The notes: generated by a model not told the origin, from the letters alone. Shown: positions 17,251 through 26,738, counted from the stretch's first letter. The stretch: 64,000 bases of DNA from Phototrophicus methaneseepsis (GCF_015500095.1 NZ_CP062983.1:4464001-4528000), one strand, 5' to 3'. Program-made: numbers and translations.

Positions 17251-18975
17251 TTATGGATGATTACCGCTATTCTCTGTGACGTAAAGTGTACCGCCGACAC
17301 TACCACCAGCCGTATAGCTGGCAACCCAGATGTCATAGCGACCAGAGGAAGGACTGTTGAAGTCAATTGTGGGGTCTACAGTTCCAAAAGAATCATCTCC
17401 ACAGTAGTAACTCCCAGAAGGCGAGTTAATGATAAGGGTACTATCGTTGCTGCCGATGAAATACATGCGGAGGAGCGGAAACGCACCCGATGAATAGTTC
17501 ACACTATAACTCGGCGCAGAAGTAGTATAACCAGAACATCCACCCCCCAGGTAAGACACATCAACAGGGCCGCCAGCTGTAACAGCCTTACTAGAAGGAT
17601 CTGGCACAAAGCCGGAAGTTAACGATGTCGAACCATAAATAGCAGCCAGGGAATAGTTCAACGATGAAGACGCCGTGGTTGCTGTTGGCGTCCATGTTGC
17701 TGTCCAGGTCGGTGTAACCGTAGGCGTATAGGTCGCTGTCCATGTGGGCGTAATCGTAGGCGTATAAGTCACTGTTGGTGTCGGCTGCGTACCTGTTACT
17801 GTCCATGTCGGCGTTGGCGTCCAGGTTGGCGTTTCTGAGCCTGTGGTCGCCATTGGCGTCGGCGTGAGCGTTACAGGGGGCACCTCATTACAAACGCCAC
17901 CCAGGCGCACCACACTTGCGGAAATCCAGCCCTTCAGCCCGCTGAGGTCAATTTGATACCACGTACTATCTGGCAATTTAGCGAGAACGGGCGCTGTCGT
18001 ATTCCCACTGATCTGACCAATGACATCATAAGAGGTACTTGGGCCACTGCGCACATTCACAGCACCCCCTGTACCCGAAGCGACGATACAGGCCCCTGTT
18101 GAGGGTAAAGTCGCCAGAGGAAGAGGCGTCTGTGTTGCTGTGGCGATAGGGAGCAGGGTTGGTGTTTCTTCTGTCGTACCGACGGGAGTTGCTGTACCTG
18201 CTGGCTCTTCATTCATATTCACAGGGCAGATAGGGCTGTCTTGTTCGGCTTCCAGGCAGAGGGTATAGCTCTGAGACGTAGCCGGATCGCTGGCAGCCAC
18301 TGTCAGTAAATAGTCTGCTTCGCCAGGGACAATGAGATAGCTCAGTCGGCTGATACGTGCGGCGCTCATGCCGAGCATTTCATCCGTTTCCGCATCCTTG
18401 AGGGAAATCTGTAACGCGGGCATCATCTCTGTGCTATAGATCGTCAGCTTAAGTGATTGATCCTGCAACCCGGCAAATTGGTACGATTGGCTGTCAGACG
18501 AAAGGCCAACACGACCGTTTAACACCTGCCCCACAGCAATCGATTGCGGTGGTTGCAAAGGTGCGCCTGACTGGATGTTCATGAGAAACTGCCCGGCTAT
18601 GCCCGCCGAACTCTCGACTTCGATAAGATAAAGACCTGTATCTACAGACAGCGACGTTAATTGCACAGTCGCCTGATTGCCTGTGTTCTGTACGGACTCT
18701 ATCTCACGACCTTCCTGATCTAAAATACGAAAAGAGGGCGCGAACCCGGTCGTAATTGCAAAAACATCAATATCAATCACCTGTGAGGAGGCGACAGGCA
18801 TAGCAAAGGTCAATGCCTGCCCTTCTTCGACTTCACCGACTTGTGACTCTCCGATTGTGATAGGAATGGGTGTATCTAGCTGAGCACTGACAAAGAAAAC
18901 ACTGCAAAACAAAAACCAAATTATAACTGAAGGAGCGAATAGCCAACGACGACTAACCAATGACATAACTTGCAT
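17251..18975 (-). CDS. Secreted SH3b-domain protein with Thr/Pro-rich linker
   Basis: A 574-residue exported protein. The signal peptide (ending FVSAQ) is followed by a region like bacterial pre-peptidase C-terminal domains (about residues 35-250), then an SH3b domain (about 285-365; AVNVRSGPSTSYDVIGQI...WYQIDLSGLKGWISASVV), a linker of TPTxTWT-type repeats (about 370-430), and a C-terminal beta-rich domain with SPSGSYYCGDDSFGTVDP. SH3b domains often bind cell-wall peptides, and such Thr/Pro linkers are common in Chloroflexota surface proteins. No catalytic motif is seen. GGAGG lies 8 bases before the ATG. Role unknown; surface or wall attachment is inferred. Confidence 0.85.
   Translation of the reverse strand: MQVMSLVSRRWLFAPSVIIWFLFCSVFFVSAQLDTPIPITIGESQVGEVEEGQALTFAMPVASSQVIDIDVFAITTGFAPSFRILDQEGREIESVQNTGNQATVQLTSLSVDTGLYLIEVESSAGIAGQFLMNIQSGAPLQPPQSIAVGQVLNGRVGLSSDSQSYQFAGLQDQSLKLTIYSTEMMPALQISLKDAETDEMLGMSAARISRLSYLIVPGEADYLLTVAASDPATSQSYTLCLEAEQDSPICPVNMNEEPAGTATPVGTTEETPTLLPIATATQTPLPLATLPSTGACIVASGTGGAVNVRSGPSTSYDVIGQISGNTTAPVLAKLPDSTWYQIDLSGLKGWISASVVRLGGVCNEVPPVTLTPTPMATTGSETPTWTPTPTWTVTGTQPTPTVTYTPTITPTWTATYTPTVTPTWTATWTPTATTASSSLNYSLAAIYGSTSLTSGFVPDPSSKAVTAGGPVDVSYLGGGCSGYTTSAPSYSVNYSSGAFPLLRMYFIGSNDSTLIINSPSGSYYCGDDSFGTVDPTIDFNSPSSGRYDIWVASYTAGGSVGGTLYVTENSGNHP
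17680..17873 (-). repeat. Degenerate repeats encoding TPTxTWT linker
   Basis: Imperfect short tandem repeats (units such as GTAGGCGTATA and GTCCATGT-GGCG on the plus strand) encode the Thr/Pro/Trp linker of the surface protein. Such tracts can change length by slippage. Confidence 0.7.
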
Positions 18976-19173
18976 TGTATACCCCTCCGAGGTAACAAAT
19001 TTCTGATTCAGCGTACTCCCGTTCTTTAACTTTGTATATCTGTCTATATAGTATTTTTACAGAATATCATGAGCAGTAGGAAGCCAGATATTAAAATGCC
19101 ACCGATACAGGGCACGTATCAGCGGCATCATTTGTTAAATCAGTTTGTAGATTATCCAGAGAGTGGTGTCTCG

Positions 19174-19971
19174 TTAATTCGTCACCTTGAGCCACCCACC
19201 ATCGACATAATAGCTGGACCCAACGCAATAACTGGCCTTATCTGAGCACATAAAGACGAAGAAATGCGCCAGTTCTTCAGGAGAGGCAAAACGCCCAATC
19301 GGCGTGTTTTCCTTAGCAATATTATCCAGATAAGATTCCCAGCTCTGTTCCGTGTTTTCAGTCAGGATTTTCGCCGTCTTTTGCCAATCTGGCGTCAGTA
19401 TCAGGCCCGGATTGATCGTATTCACTCGGATATTCTTCGGGATCAGTTCATTCGCAAGGCATTTAGAGAACATCACCAGCGCGGCCTTTGTCGTGTTATA
19501 GATCGGCTCATAATAGAGCGGCTGTGTGGCGCAGATGGATGCATTATTCAAGATGACACCACCACCGCGCTGGGCGGCCATCATAGGCGCGAAACTGCGC
19601 GAGAGACGTACAGCAGCCATCACATGGAGGTCCCAGTAATACTGCCATTTTTCATCAGCAGCATCCATAATCGTCTCTTCGCTGCCCGTCCCCGCATTGT
19701 TGATGAGAATATCCACCCCGCCGAACTGCGCCTGTGTCGCAGCAACAAGGGAGCTAATATCTTCCGGCTTTGTTACATCCATGCCGATGCCGATGGCAGT
19801 CACGCCATAATCTTCAGCAATCGCCATAGCACGCTGCTGCACACGAGCTTCATCACGGGCACAAATTGCAATATGAACGCCTTCAGCCGCTAACCCCCTG
19901 GCGACAGCAAGCCCAATGCCGACGCTGCCACCCGTAATAACCGCTACTTTATCCTTTAAGCCTAAGTCCAT
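19174..19971 (-). CDS. SDR-family oxidoreductase
   Basis: A classical short-chain dehydrogenase (265 aa) with the cofactor motif TGGSVGIG, NNAG, the catalytic Ser in NNASIC and Tyr/Lys in YNTTK, ending in SSYYVDGGW. It is expected to oxidise or reduce an alcohol/ketone with NAD(P). The longer frame to 20034 is rejected because GGGGAGA lies just before the ATG at 19971, which also gives the normal SDR N-terminus. The substrate is unknown; the sequence resembles the broad FabG/glucose-dehydrogenase-like group. The neighbouring genes do not suggest a pathway. Confidence 0.9.
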   Translation of the reverse strand: MDLGLKDKVAVITGGSVGIGLAVARGLAAEGVHIAICARDEARVQQRAMAIAEDYGVTAIGIGMDVTKPEDISSLVAATQAQFGGVDILINNAGTGSEETIMDAADEKWQYYWDLHVMAAVRLSRSFAPMMAAQRGGGVILNNASICATQPLYYEPIYNTTKAALVMFSKCLANELIPKNIRVNTINPGLILTPDWQKTAKILTENTEQSWESYLDNIAKENTPIGRFASPEELAHFFVFMCSDKASYCVGSSYYVDGGWLKVTN

Positions 19972-20051
19972 GAGTATGTCTCCCCAAAAAAATGACTTTG
20001 GCTGGATTGTGCCCCACACATGGCCGTTGCGCAATAAGGCCCGGACGTGAA

Positions 20052-20083
20052 AGAGCCGGGCTAATTTTTTGCAACCCGGCTCT
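20052..20083 (-). terminator. Hairpin between two minus-strand genes
   Basis: Perfect 9-bp arms AGAGCCGGG/CCCGGCTCT with a 14-base loop. A competing hairpin (GCCCGG 20039-20044 with CCGGGC 20056-20061, then a T run) exists on the plus strand. It most likely ends the deazaflavin-reductase transcript; antitermination is possible but unsupported. Confidence 0.5.
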
Positions 20084-20200
20084 AATCATGATTTTTAGCT
20101 TGAGCACTTGCTCAGGCCCAAAACAATGGAGTTACCACCCAGCAAGGAGAGTGTCAACTTGTGGTTGTCTATCCGAATGAGCCTTTGGCAGATTATGCCT

Positions 20201-20608
20201 TTATGACTTGCGGGTTAGTGTAATTACAGGAATAACACGGGAGGTCTTGTTCTTGTATTCAGTAAAGCCGCTACTGATGGATTCCATCTTTTTGTATAAC
20301 TGTGTGCGCTCTGGTTCTGAGGTCACACTAGCAACCGCATCAAATTGCTCGGTACCCGCTTCAACAGAAACCTCTGGATTCGCCACCAAGTTATGATACC
20401 AATCAGGGTTTGTCTCAGCCCCGGCCTTTGAGGCAACTACCACATAACGGTCATCATCCATGAAATACATCATCGGATTGACGCGCTCCAGACCGCTCTT
20501 TGCTCCCTTGGTATGCAGTAAGAGCAAATTTGCTCCCTGGAAGGGTCCACCAACGCGGCCTTCATTAGCGCGGAATTCTTCGATAATCGCTTTGTTCCAA
20601 TCACTCAT
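20201..20608 (-). CDS. Deazaflavin-dependent nitroreductase-like protein (DDN family)
   Basis: A 135-residue protein of the split-barrel deazaflavin-dependent nitroreductase group: NLLLLHTKGAKSGLERVNPMMYF, the stretch VVVASKAGAETNPDWYHNLVANPEVSVE, and the ending RVIPVITLTR are all typical. Members use F420H2 or related flavins to reduce small molecules; which one applies here is unknown, and no F420 synthesis genes are in the window. The frame extends to 20680, but GGAGC precedes the ATG at 20608 by 7 bases and matches the family start. It lies upstream of the SDR gene on the same strand, 229 bp away, with a hairpin between. Confidence 0.9.
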   Translation of the reverse strand: MSDWNKAIIEEFRANEGRVGGPFQGANLLLLHTKGAKSGLERVNPMMYFMDDDRYVVVASKAGAETNPDWYHNLVANPEVSVEAGTEQFDAVASVTSEPERTQLYKKMESISSGFTEYKNKTSRVIPVITLTRKS

Positions 20609-20815
20609 TGAATCGCTCCTATACTTAAATGCTGTGATGCTGTTGTTCATGCCATACTCTGATGGCCCCAAAAACAGCATATCTTACATGTGCATCTGGT
20701 AAACTGGCTGTTTGCACGATAGGTCCTTCTATGCTCTTGCGGCTATTGACCCTTTAGGCCAACAAATGTACTTTAACCGCAATATGAGAAGAATTCTTTA
20801 ACGAAGGATGAACCG

Positions 20816-21265
20816 ATGCTCAGCTTAAAGCAGCAGCTACTCCAGGAATTAAACGCCGTTCGTGATGAATTATGGCAACTCTTAGATGCGCTTGATGACG
20901 ATGTACTGATTTACCCTGGCTGGAAAAAGCGAGAGTTTCTGGCCCATATGGCGGGTTGGGAAGCCATGGTTTTTGACGTCATCAACCGTCACCTCACGAA
21001 GCTAGCCCCTAAAGACTACGCATACACGGGCATAGATAATGCAAATGCTCGTTTTGTCGCTGTGAGAAGCAGTACAACCACACAAGATGCCAAGTTAGAA
21101 TGTGAAATTAATCGGTTTGCAATCATCAAGCTGCTTGAAGAAATAGATGATTTTGAAGAAATCATTCCATTGCCCTGGGGACCAGAGACTGTCACAAAAT
21201 TCATCGAGGGCGCCATACGACATGAACGCGACCATGCAGCCGATATTATGAAATTGGTCCATTGA
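20816..21265 (+). CDS. DinB/ClbS-DfsB-like four-helix protein
   Basis: A 149-residue protein with four long helices in the DinB/ClbS (DfsB) arrangement: QELNAVRDELWQLLDAL, then KREFLAHMAGWE and a final RHERDHAADIMKLVH, which supply the His residues typical of the metal site. Relatives act as metal-dependent thiol transferases or, in ClbS, as a cyclopropane hydrolase giving self-protection; none of these can be assigned here. AAGGA lies before the ATG. It stands alone before a small DUF1905 gene on the same strand. Confidence 0.8.
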   Translation: MLSLKQQLLQELNAVRDELWQLLDALDDDVLIYPGWKKREFLAHMAGWEAMVFDVINRHLTKLAPKDYAYTGIDNANARFVAVRSSTTTQDAKLECEINRFAIIKLLEEIDDFEEIIPLPWGPETVTKFIEGAIRHERDHAADIMKLVH

Positions 21266-21400
21266 GCACGCGTCAGCATTATATAGCCTGGGCCAATTTT
21301 TTGTTGCGGATTGGTTCAGGCAATTCATTCTATAATACCTCTTATACGTTTCCATCCGGCCCTATAACATCTACTATTATAAAAAGTCAGGCTTTGACCC

Positions 21401-21688
21401 ATGAATCTGGATTTCAATGGCGAAATTATATACTGGCGCGGCCCCGCCCCCTGGTTCTTCGTGGCCGTCCCGGAGGAAGAAAGCCGTGAGATAGAAGATA
21501 TATCAAGCTTGGTTACTTATGGCTGGGGTGTGATTCCCGTTTATGTTCGCATTGGCAATACTGAATTCACAACATCCCTGTTCCCCAAAGATGGACGCTA
21601 CCTTGTGCCGATCAAAGCCAGCGTCCGTAAAGCGGAAAAGCTTGAAGAGGGAGACATGGTGAGCATAGAACTCAGCATCAATCAATAA
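21401..21688 (+). CDS. DUF1905 protein
   Basis: A 95-residue beta-rich protein with the DUF1905 pattern: FNGEIIYWRGPAPWFFVAVPEE, a central GWGVIPVYVRIGNTEFTTSLFPKDGRYLVPIKA, and an ending KLEEGDMVSIEL. The domain often occurs with YdeI/OmpD-associated domains; here it stands alone. Its function is unknown. The ribosome site is weak and the ATG at 21401 is chosen from the domain start. It converges on the MmyB-type regulator gene (20-bp gap). Confidence 0.8.
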   Translation: MNLDFNGEIIYWRGPAPWFFVAVPEEESREIEDISSLVTYGWGVIPVYVRIGNTEFTTSLFPKDGRYLVPIKASVRKAEKLEEGDMVSIELSINQ

Positions 21689-21707
21689 GAGACGCAAAAA
21701 GTATCAT

Positions 21708-22589
21708 TCAACTATGGCCGCCTTCAGTATCTGCAGGAGGCAGCAACTCACCAGATAATAAGCGTTCGAGGATGCTTGCTGTATCTGTATTGCTGTGTGG
21801 GATATGAATCAGCAGTTGCAAATCGCTGGCATCAACAGTTTGAAGCCAGAGAAAATCAAAGACCAGGTCGCCAGCTTCGCCATGATGGAGCGTCTTCTGA
21901 CCATCCGACAGATTAAACACATCATGACGTGCCCACAATTCCCGGAATTCCGGGCTAATCCGGCTTAATTCAGCAATTTGCTCAGTCCACCAAGGGTCAT
22001 TGATAAAACGCGCATAACCCGCACGGAAGCGCGCAATGAACACCTGCGCGACTTTCTCCCATGCTACATTGATTTGCCGGGGGAACGGCGAGGTGAAAAG
22101 CCGCCAGATCAAGTTTCGCTCTTTTTCTGGCCGGGCACCATAATCACCGAAGACAGCGCAATGGGCCGCATTCTGCATCACGACGTTCATACGAGCATCA
22201 ACGACACAGGCTGGCGTCTTCTCCAGATGATCTAGAAATTGATGTACAGTCGGGCTGATTATCGGCTGTGTAAATGTCTCTACAGGGGGCGGCTGCCTGA
22301 GGGCGAGCAAAAATAGGTGTTCACGTTCATCTGCACCCAGGCGGAGCACCCTCGCCAGACTTTCCAGCACCTGCACAGAAACATTGATATCTCGTCCCTG
22401 TTCCAGCCATGTATACCATTCTCGGCTGGTCCCTGCGAGCATGGCAACTTCTTCGCGTCGCAAACCCGGCGTTCGTCTTCGCGCACCTCTTGGCAATCCG
22501 GCTTCTTCTGGCGATAAGCGAGCGCGACGACTCCGCAAGAATTCGGCCAGCTCATGACGACGATCCAATTCCAATTGATCCGGGGGCAC
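21708..22589 (-). CDS. XRE/MmyB-type transcription regulator (copy 1)
   Basis: A 293-residue DNA-binding regulator. The N-terminal helix-turn-helix (LAEFLRSRRARLSPEEAGLP, then RRTPGLRREEVAMLAGTSREWYTWLEQGRD) is followed by the MmyB-like ligand-binding domain (about residues 105-280; NVVMQNAAHCAVFGDYG, NLIWRLFTSP). Family members bind small lipophilic ligands and commonly sit divergent from an SDR gene that they control; the SDR-like gene at 22760 is exactly so placed, 170 bp away. The start is a GTG 7 bases behind GGAGA. A second such pair occurs at 28.0-29.7 kb. Confidence 0.92.
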   Translation of the reverse strand: MPPDQLELDRRHELAEFLRSRRARLSPEEAGLPRGARRRTPGLRREEVAMLAGTSREWYTWLEQGRDINVSVQVLESLARVLRLGADEREHLFLLALRQPPPVETFTQPIISPTVHQFLDHLEKTPACVVDARMNVVMQNAAHCAVFGDYGARPEKERNLIWRLFTSPFPRQINVAWEKVAQVFIARFRAGYARFINDPWWTEQIAELSRISPEFRELWARHDVFNLSDGQKTLHHGEAGDLVFDFLWLQTVDASDLQLLIHIPHSNTDTASILERLLSGELLPPADTEGGHS

Positions 22590-22759
22590 GTCCCATTCTC
22601 CGCTTTATCACTCTGTTGAAAGTGGAAGTAACAGTTCTAGGATAAACGCTTACCTCGTTAAAACTGCTCTCTCATTATACAACAGGGGCGGATGGGTAAG
22701 TGAACCAGACAAAAGGACCACACAACAACACCCATCTTAAACAAATGGAGGATTGAACG

Positions 22760-23665
22760 ATGAAAGTTTTCGTCACAGGTGCCAGCGGGTTCGTTGGCTC
22801 TGCCGTCATCTCTGAACTCATTGCTAACGGCCATCAGGTGATCGGCCTAGCCCGTTCAGATGCATCTGCGGCAGCCATTGTAGCCGCAGGTGCAGAAGTC
22901 CATCGCGGAGACCTTGAAGATATTGAAAGCCTGCAGCGTGGTGCCGCCACAGCAGATGGCGTCATTCACACGGCATTTATTCACGATTTTTCAAACTATA
23001 CGAATGCTGCTGAAACAGATCGGCATGCCATCGAGGCCATAGGGGCTGTCCTAGCCGGGTCTGATCGTCCATTCGTCATCACATCGGGGATGGCAGGCAT
23101 CGCACCCGGCCGCTTGATGACAGAAGATGACGTTGCTGACCCCAACGGGTCCCGTATTTCTGAACAAGCGGCACTCCCCCTGGCTGAGCAGGGCGTACGC
23201 GTATCAGCCATGCGGTTGCCGCCATCGGTACATGGTGAAGGTGATCACGGATTTGTCCCGGGCATCATCCGCGTCGCTCACACAAAAGGCGTATCCGGCT
23301 ATCCTGGAGATGGTTCGAATCGCTGGCCTTCCGTGCATCGCCTTGATGCGGCTCGCTTATTCCGGCTAGCGCTGGAAAGTGCGCCAGCAGGGACGGTACT
23401 CCACGCAGTCGCCGATGAAGGCGTGCCCGTGCGCAACATTGCCGAGGTCATTGGCCGCCATCTCGATATCCCTGTCGTTTCTGTACCCGTCGAGCAAGCC
23501 AGTGAACATTTCGGCTTTCTCGGAAGATTCTTCTCAGCAGACATACCCGCGTCCAGCACCCAGACACAGCAAAAATTCAATTGGCACCCTGTACAGCCTA
23601 CCTTGCTTGAGGACCTCGACGAGGGGCACTACTTCAAAGATGTTGAGGCAGCAGCGTCTTCCTGA
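22760..23665 (+). CDS. Atypical SDR / NAD-dependent epimerase-like protein
   Basis: A 301-residue protein of the extended/atypical SDR type. The NAD(P)-binding motif TGASGFVG opens the chain, LARSD follows the second strand, HRGDLED marks the next, and VPVRNIAEVIGRHL is typical of the C-terminal substrate region. I see no clear YxxxK catalytic pair, as in several atypical SDR groups. It is transcribed divergently from the MmyB regulator and is the likely target of its control. GGAGG precedes the ATG by 8 bases. The reaction is unknown, probably reduction of a small ketone or sugar-like compound. Confidence 0.85.
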   Translation: MKVFVTGASGFVGSAVISELIANGHQVIGLARSDASAAAIVAAGAEVHRGDLEDIESLQRGAATADGVIHTAFIHDFSNYTNAAETDRHAIEAIGAVLAGSDRPFVITSGMAGIAPGRLMTEDDVADPNGSRISEQAALPLAEQGVRVSAMRLPPSVHGEGDHGFVPGIIRVAHTKGVSGYPGDGSNRWPSVHRLDAARLFRLALESAPAGTVLHAVADEGVPVRNIAEVIGRHLDIPVVSVPVEQASEHFGFLGRFFSADIPASSTQTQQKFNWHPVQPTLLEDLDEGHYFKDVEAAASS

Positions 23666-23691
23666 TCTCCTGAGGAACGATAAACTAAAAA

Positions 23692-23716
23692 AGAGGCACA
23701 AAATCTGTGCCTCTCT
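23692..23716 (+). terminator. Terminator after the atypical SDR gene
   Basis: Perfect 9-bp stem AGAGGCACA/TGTGCCTCT with a 5-base loop and a short T-containing tail, 26 bp after the stop codon. Confidence 0.75.
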
Positions 23717-23781
23717 CGTTTATAACGACCAAGTTGCAAATGTGCGCATCAAATAGGATGACAACACACCCTAACGCATTC

Positions 23782-24639
23782 TCAGTATACGGCCTGCCAT
23801 ACTAACCCATCCGGTCCCTGGCTCAGCCGCCCAACTTCAGGAATATGGGTCGCTGTTAAGAGCGCGTTCTCTGCTAGTGCACGTTCAGTGAGCAAGGCTC
23901 GGCTTTTTAGCATAGCTTCTGTATCCGCCCACTTCACCATCAATTCAGGGTGCAGCAGTTCAGCAACATGATGATACAAATCGCCCAGGCAGTACAGAGA
24001 CTCCCCATTATGATGCAGGCGCACTATTTGGTGCCCGTCCGTCTCCCCTGGCGTAGGAATGACCTCCACACCTTCGATTACAGTCTTCTCAGCGGCAACA
24101 GTATGCAGGACACCACATTCATTGAGTACCCGCAGCGTCCGATATTCTAGCGAATCAGGATTGCTCAGTGACTCTTCGGCCTGTGCCCAATCGCCTGCTC
24201 CCAGATAATAATGTGCGTTCGGGAATAGAGGCTGATAGCTACCATCCGCGTCTATCGTTGTGCCGTTGATATGGTCCCAATGCGCATGGGTGATAATCAC
24301 ATGTTCAATATCATCCGGCGAGATATTGGCCTGTCCTAACTGCTCGATCAAACCAGGTGGCGGGGTATACTCAGGGATAGCAAATCGGGGTACCGCTGTC
24401 ACATCATGCTTCCCGGCATCCACCAATACAGAAGCATTCGGCAGTTGAATATGCACATCGAGCGTTGGCAGATGATCCTGCGTCATCAGCCCTGCCAGGT
24501 CACCACGCTGCGCCAGTTCTTCCGGGGATGCGTTCAACATAGGGACAAGCGGGTAGTTAATATCACCTATATTCATGATCGTGACGATAGCGCCACCTAA
24601 ATTAATCGTCCGTAAATAATCCGATTTCGATGATGACAT
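23782..24639 (-). CDS. Metallo-beta-lactamase-fold hydrolase
   Basis: A 285-residue cytoplasmic MBL-fold protein with the zinc motif HAHWDH (HxHxDH) in VIITHAHWDHINGT, a later His in GETDGH, the bridging Asp in CLGDLYHH and a C-terminal His in THIPEVG. The arrangement is that of the lactonase-like/AttM-type hydrolases, though the substrate is not determined. A good site GGAAG lies before the ATG. It is the last gene of normal composition before the AT-rich islet that starts about 24.7 kb. Confidence 0.9.
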   Translation of the reverse strand: MSSSKSDYLRTINLGGAIVTIMNIGDINYPLVPMLNASPEELAQRGDLAGLMTQDHLPTLDVHIQLPNASVLVDAGKHDVTAVPRFAIPEYTPPPGLIEQLGQANISPDDIEHVIITHAHWDHINGTTIDADGSYQPLFPNAHYYLGAGDWAQAEESLSNPDSLEYRTLRVLNECGVLHTVAAEKTVIEGVEVIPTPGETDGHQIVRLHHNGESLYCLGDLYHHVAELLHPELMVKWADTEAMLKSRALLTERALAENALLTATHIPEVGRLSQGPDGLVWQAVY

Positions 24640-25055
24640 CTATGTCTTCCTTACGGTACAAGCAACTAAGTATCCATGATCATAACCAAAGCAAAGATTT
24701 CATACCACGAACCGAGACAACCCGCTTTAAGCAAGATAAGTTTAGAAAAACAAAGAAGACAAAGCACAACTGCTATTTCTACATTTAAGTTCCCTACATT
24801 AAATTTCTAAATTAAAGTAAATTATTTATATATCTTACATTATCCACGTAAAATAAAATCTAAAGCGGTTTAGAATGCAGCTACGTGAGATATTAGATTC
24901 AGTATACGGAGATCTATATCTAACAAATATCAATATCTATTAGTATAAAATTGCACATTCATTCAATGGAAACCATAATTTAAGTAGCAGATTTGTTTAG
25001 TGCATGTTAATCTTTTAATATCTAAAATACCAAATACTTCGAGAGTCTACATTAT
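24640..25055. other. AT-rich intergenic region
   Basis: About 415 bp, strongly A+T-rich from about 24.7 kb on, with no open frame of note. It holds the left copy of the 13-bp direct repeat (24795-24807) and presumably the promoter of the TIR gene. No clear ribosome site is visible right before 25056. Confidence 0.5.
24795..24807 (+). repeat. Left 13-bp direct repeat flanking TIR islet
   Basis: TACATTAAATTTC, identical to 26925-26937. The two copies bracket the AT-rich TIR-TPR islet and may be attachment or insertion-scar sequence; chance in AT-rich DNA is possible. Confidence 0.4.
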
Positions 25056-26738
25056 ATGAATGACAATTATCTATTCATCAGCTATTCACGCGATGATCAA
25101 GTTTGGACATATAATTTGTGGCGAGCATTAGAAAATGAATATGATGTTTGGATTGATCAAAAAATCCGCGCAGGCGTAGATTGGTGGAAAGAGATATTAG
25201 AAAACATAGAAAAATGTACTTGTTTCCTTGCTGTGCTTTCGCCTAAAGCAGTTGAATCAATATATTGTACAGCGGAACTGAACTATGCTGTTGCACTTAA
25301 CAAGCCCATTATTCCTCTTGTCGTAAAAACTTGTGACTACCCGCTTATTCTTGCTAATAATAATATTCAATTTGAAAAAATTGCAACTGACGCACCAATG
25401 CAGAATAGTTTAGTTCGTATTGTAGCCAATATTGGCAAAACTCAAATTAGGGTTCTACAAGGAGAATATCCTCAGAAAACAGCAGCGCGCCCAGAATTAC
25501 CACAACCATCCAATGACAATCTTCAAAGTGTATATGAAATATTCGCCCTTGCTGAAGAAGCCAAAGCGCAAGGTGATGTCACACGCTCGTTAAAATTATT
25601 TGAACAACTAATTCAAGCAGAAGCAGGAGAGATATCAAAAGCTGCACAGAAACGATTAGCTGAAGTCAGGCTAGAACAAGAGATTGATGATGCTTATCGT
25701 ATCGTTCGCAGACTATCTGAGAATCCAAGTACAGAACGTGGTGCCAAAATCGCGCTAGAAGCATTTGTAAAAACCTATAGCGAAAAAGGAATAGAACATG
25801 ATAAGGCAAAAAGCGATTTAGTAGGTCGGTTCGGACTTGAAATCCCCGATCCAAGTCTAACAAAAAAGTCAGATGCAAAGAAAACTCCCATTGTTCAAGA
25901 CAACTTACAAACTCACGATAGAAAAATACAAGCACTAACCCTAGCTCAACTTGGACAAATCCAAATTGAAAAACGTAACTGGGATGCTGCATTACGTACA
26001 TTTGTTGATGCTAATAGTCATGATCCTGAAAATCTACTAATAAACTACTTCTTAGGGGAGCTATATATTATTAAGCGTGATTTAGATCAAGCAATTGTTC
26101 ACCTAAATAAGACACATGTTGGTGAAATCGTGTTACCGGAAGCCGAAGCTGCACTTGCATTAGCTCTAAGGCTTAAAGGGCAAGCAAGTTCGGAAGAGAG
26201 TGAACGAAGCAATTTATTTAATGAGGCAGAAGAACGTTATGAGGCTGCACTTAAAGTTGATGACAAAATCAAAGATTTACACGGTGAATCATATTGGGCT
26301 GGTTTAGGCGCACTTCAAAGAAGACAAGGTCGCTATCGTGATGCAATTGATAGTTATACAAAAGCAGAAGTTATTACACCTGACAATTCCTATCCTATTG
26401 TAAATCTCGCAGCGTTACATCTTCACGACGGAAATGTCGATATGGCCAAACGTTATTATCAACGAACTATGAAATTCGCTGAGGAAAGTCTTGCCGTAAA
26501 ACCTACTGACAAATGGGCCCAAGCTGATAAAATCACTTGCTCCTTAGTTTTGTTAAATTCCGATGTTGCTATCGAGCTATTAAGTAACATGCTCCATGAA
26601 GGAGATTTAAGTGATCGTCCCGTAATTGACTCTTTTCTGAGCGGACTTTACTTTATTCGTGAATCACCCACACCTCCGACAGGATTAAAAGATCTCATTG
26701 TTCTTGCTGAAGATTGGTTAAAGCAGACTGCCAATTAG
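25056..26738 (+). CDS. TIR-domain protein with TPR repeats
   Basis: A 560-residue cytoplasmic protein. The N-terminal TIR domain (residues 1-125) starts LFISYSRDDQVWTYNLWRAL and has VWIDQKIRAG and the family's active-site region ESIYCTAELNYAVAL, in which Glu74 matches the catalytic Glu of NAD-cleaving TIR domains (Tyr69 replaces the more common Trp). After a helical region (150-280) come TPR repeats up to about 540. TIR-TPR proteins are often immune effectors that deplete NAD after sensing infection; that role here is inference. The gene is clearly more A+T-rich than its neighbours, stands alone, and lies between 13-bp direct repeats, suggesting transfer. The role of the TPR part as sensor or oligomerisation part is unknown. 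Confidence 0.85.
   Translation: MNDNYLFISYSRDDQVWTYNLWRALENEYDVWIDQKIRAGVDWWKEILENIEKCTCFLAVLSPKAVESIYCTAELNYAVALNKPIIPLVVKTCDYPLILANNNIQFEKIATDAPMQNSLVRIVANIGKTQIRVLQGEYPQKTAARPELPQPSNDNLQSVYEIFALAEEAKAQGDVTRSLKLFEQLIQAEAGEISKAAQKRLAEVRLEQEIDDAYRIVRRLSENPSTERGAKIALEAFVKTYSEKGIEHDKAKSDLVGRFGLEIPDPSLTKKSDAKKTPIVQDNLQTHDRKIQALTLAQLGQIQIEKRNWDAALRTFVDANSHDPENLLINYFLGELYIIKRDLDQAIVHLNKTHVGEIVLPEAEAALALALRLKGQASSEESERSNLFNEAEERYEAALKVDDKIKDLHGESYWAGLGALQRRQGRYRDAIDSYTKAEVITPDNSYPIVNLAALHLHDGNVDMAKRYYQRTMKFAEESLAVKPTDKWAQADKITCSLVLLNSDVAIELLSNMLHEGDLSDRPVIDSFLSGLYFIRESPTPPTGLKDLIVLAEDWLKQTAN

Noticed and set aside
19264-19893. 209-residue plus-strand open frame
   Set aside because: Antisense shadow of the SDR gene, whose motifs are complete.
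20039-20070. Transcription attenuator (competing hairpins)
   Set aside because: The plus-strand hairpin with T run has no plus-strand gene after it to control; a simple terminator for the minus-strand gene explains the inverted repeat.
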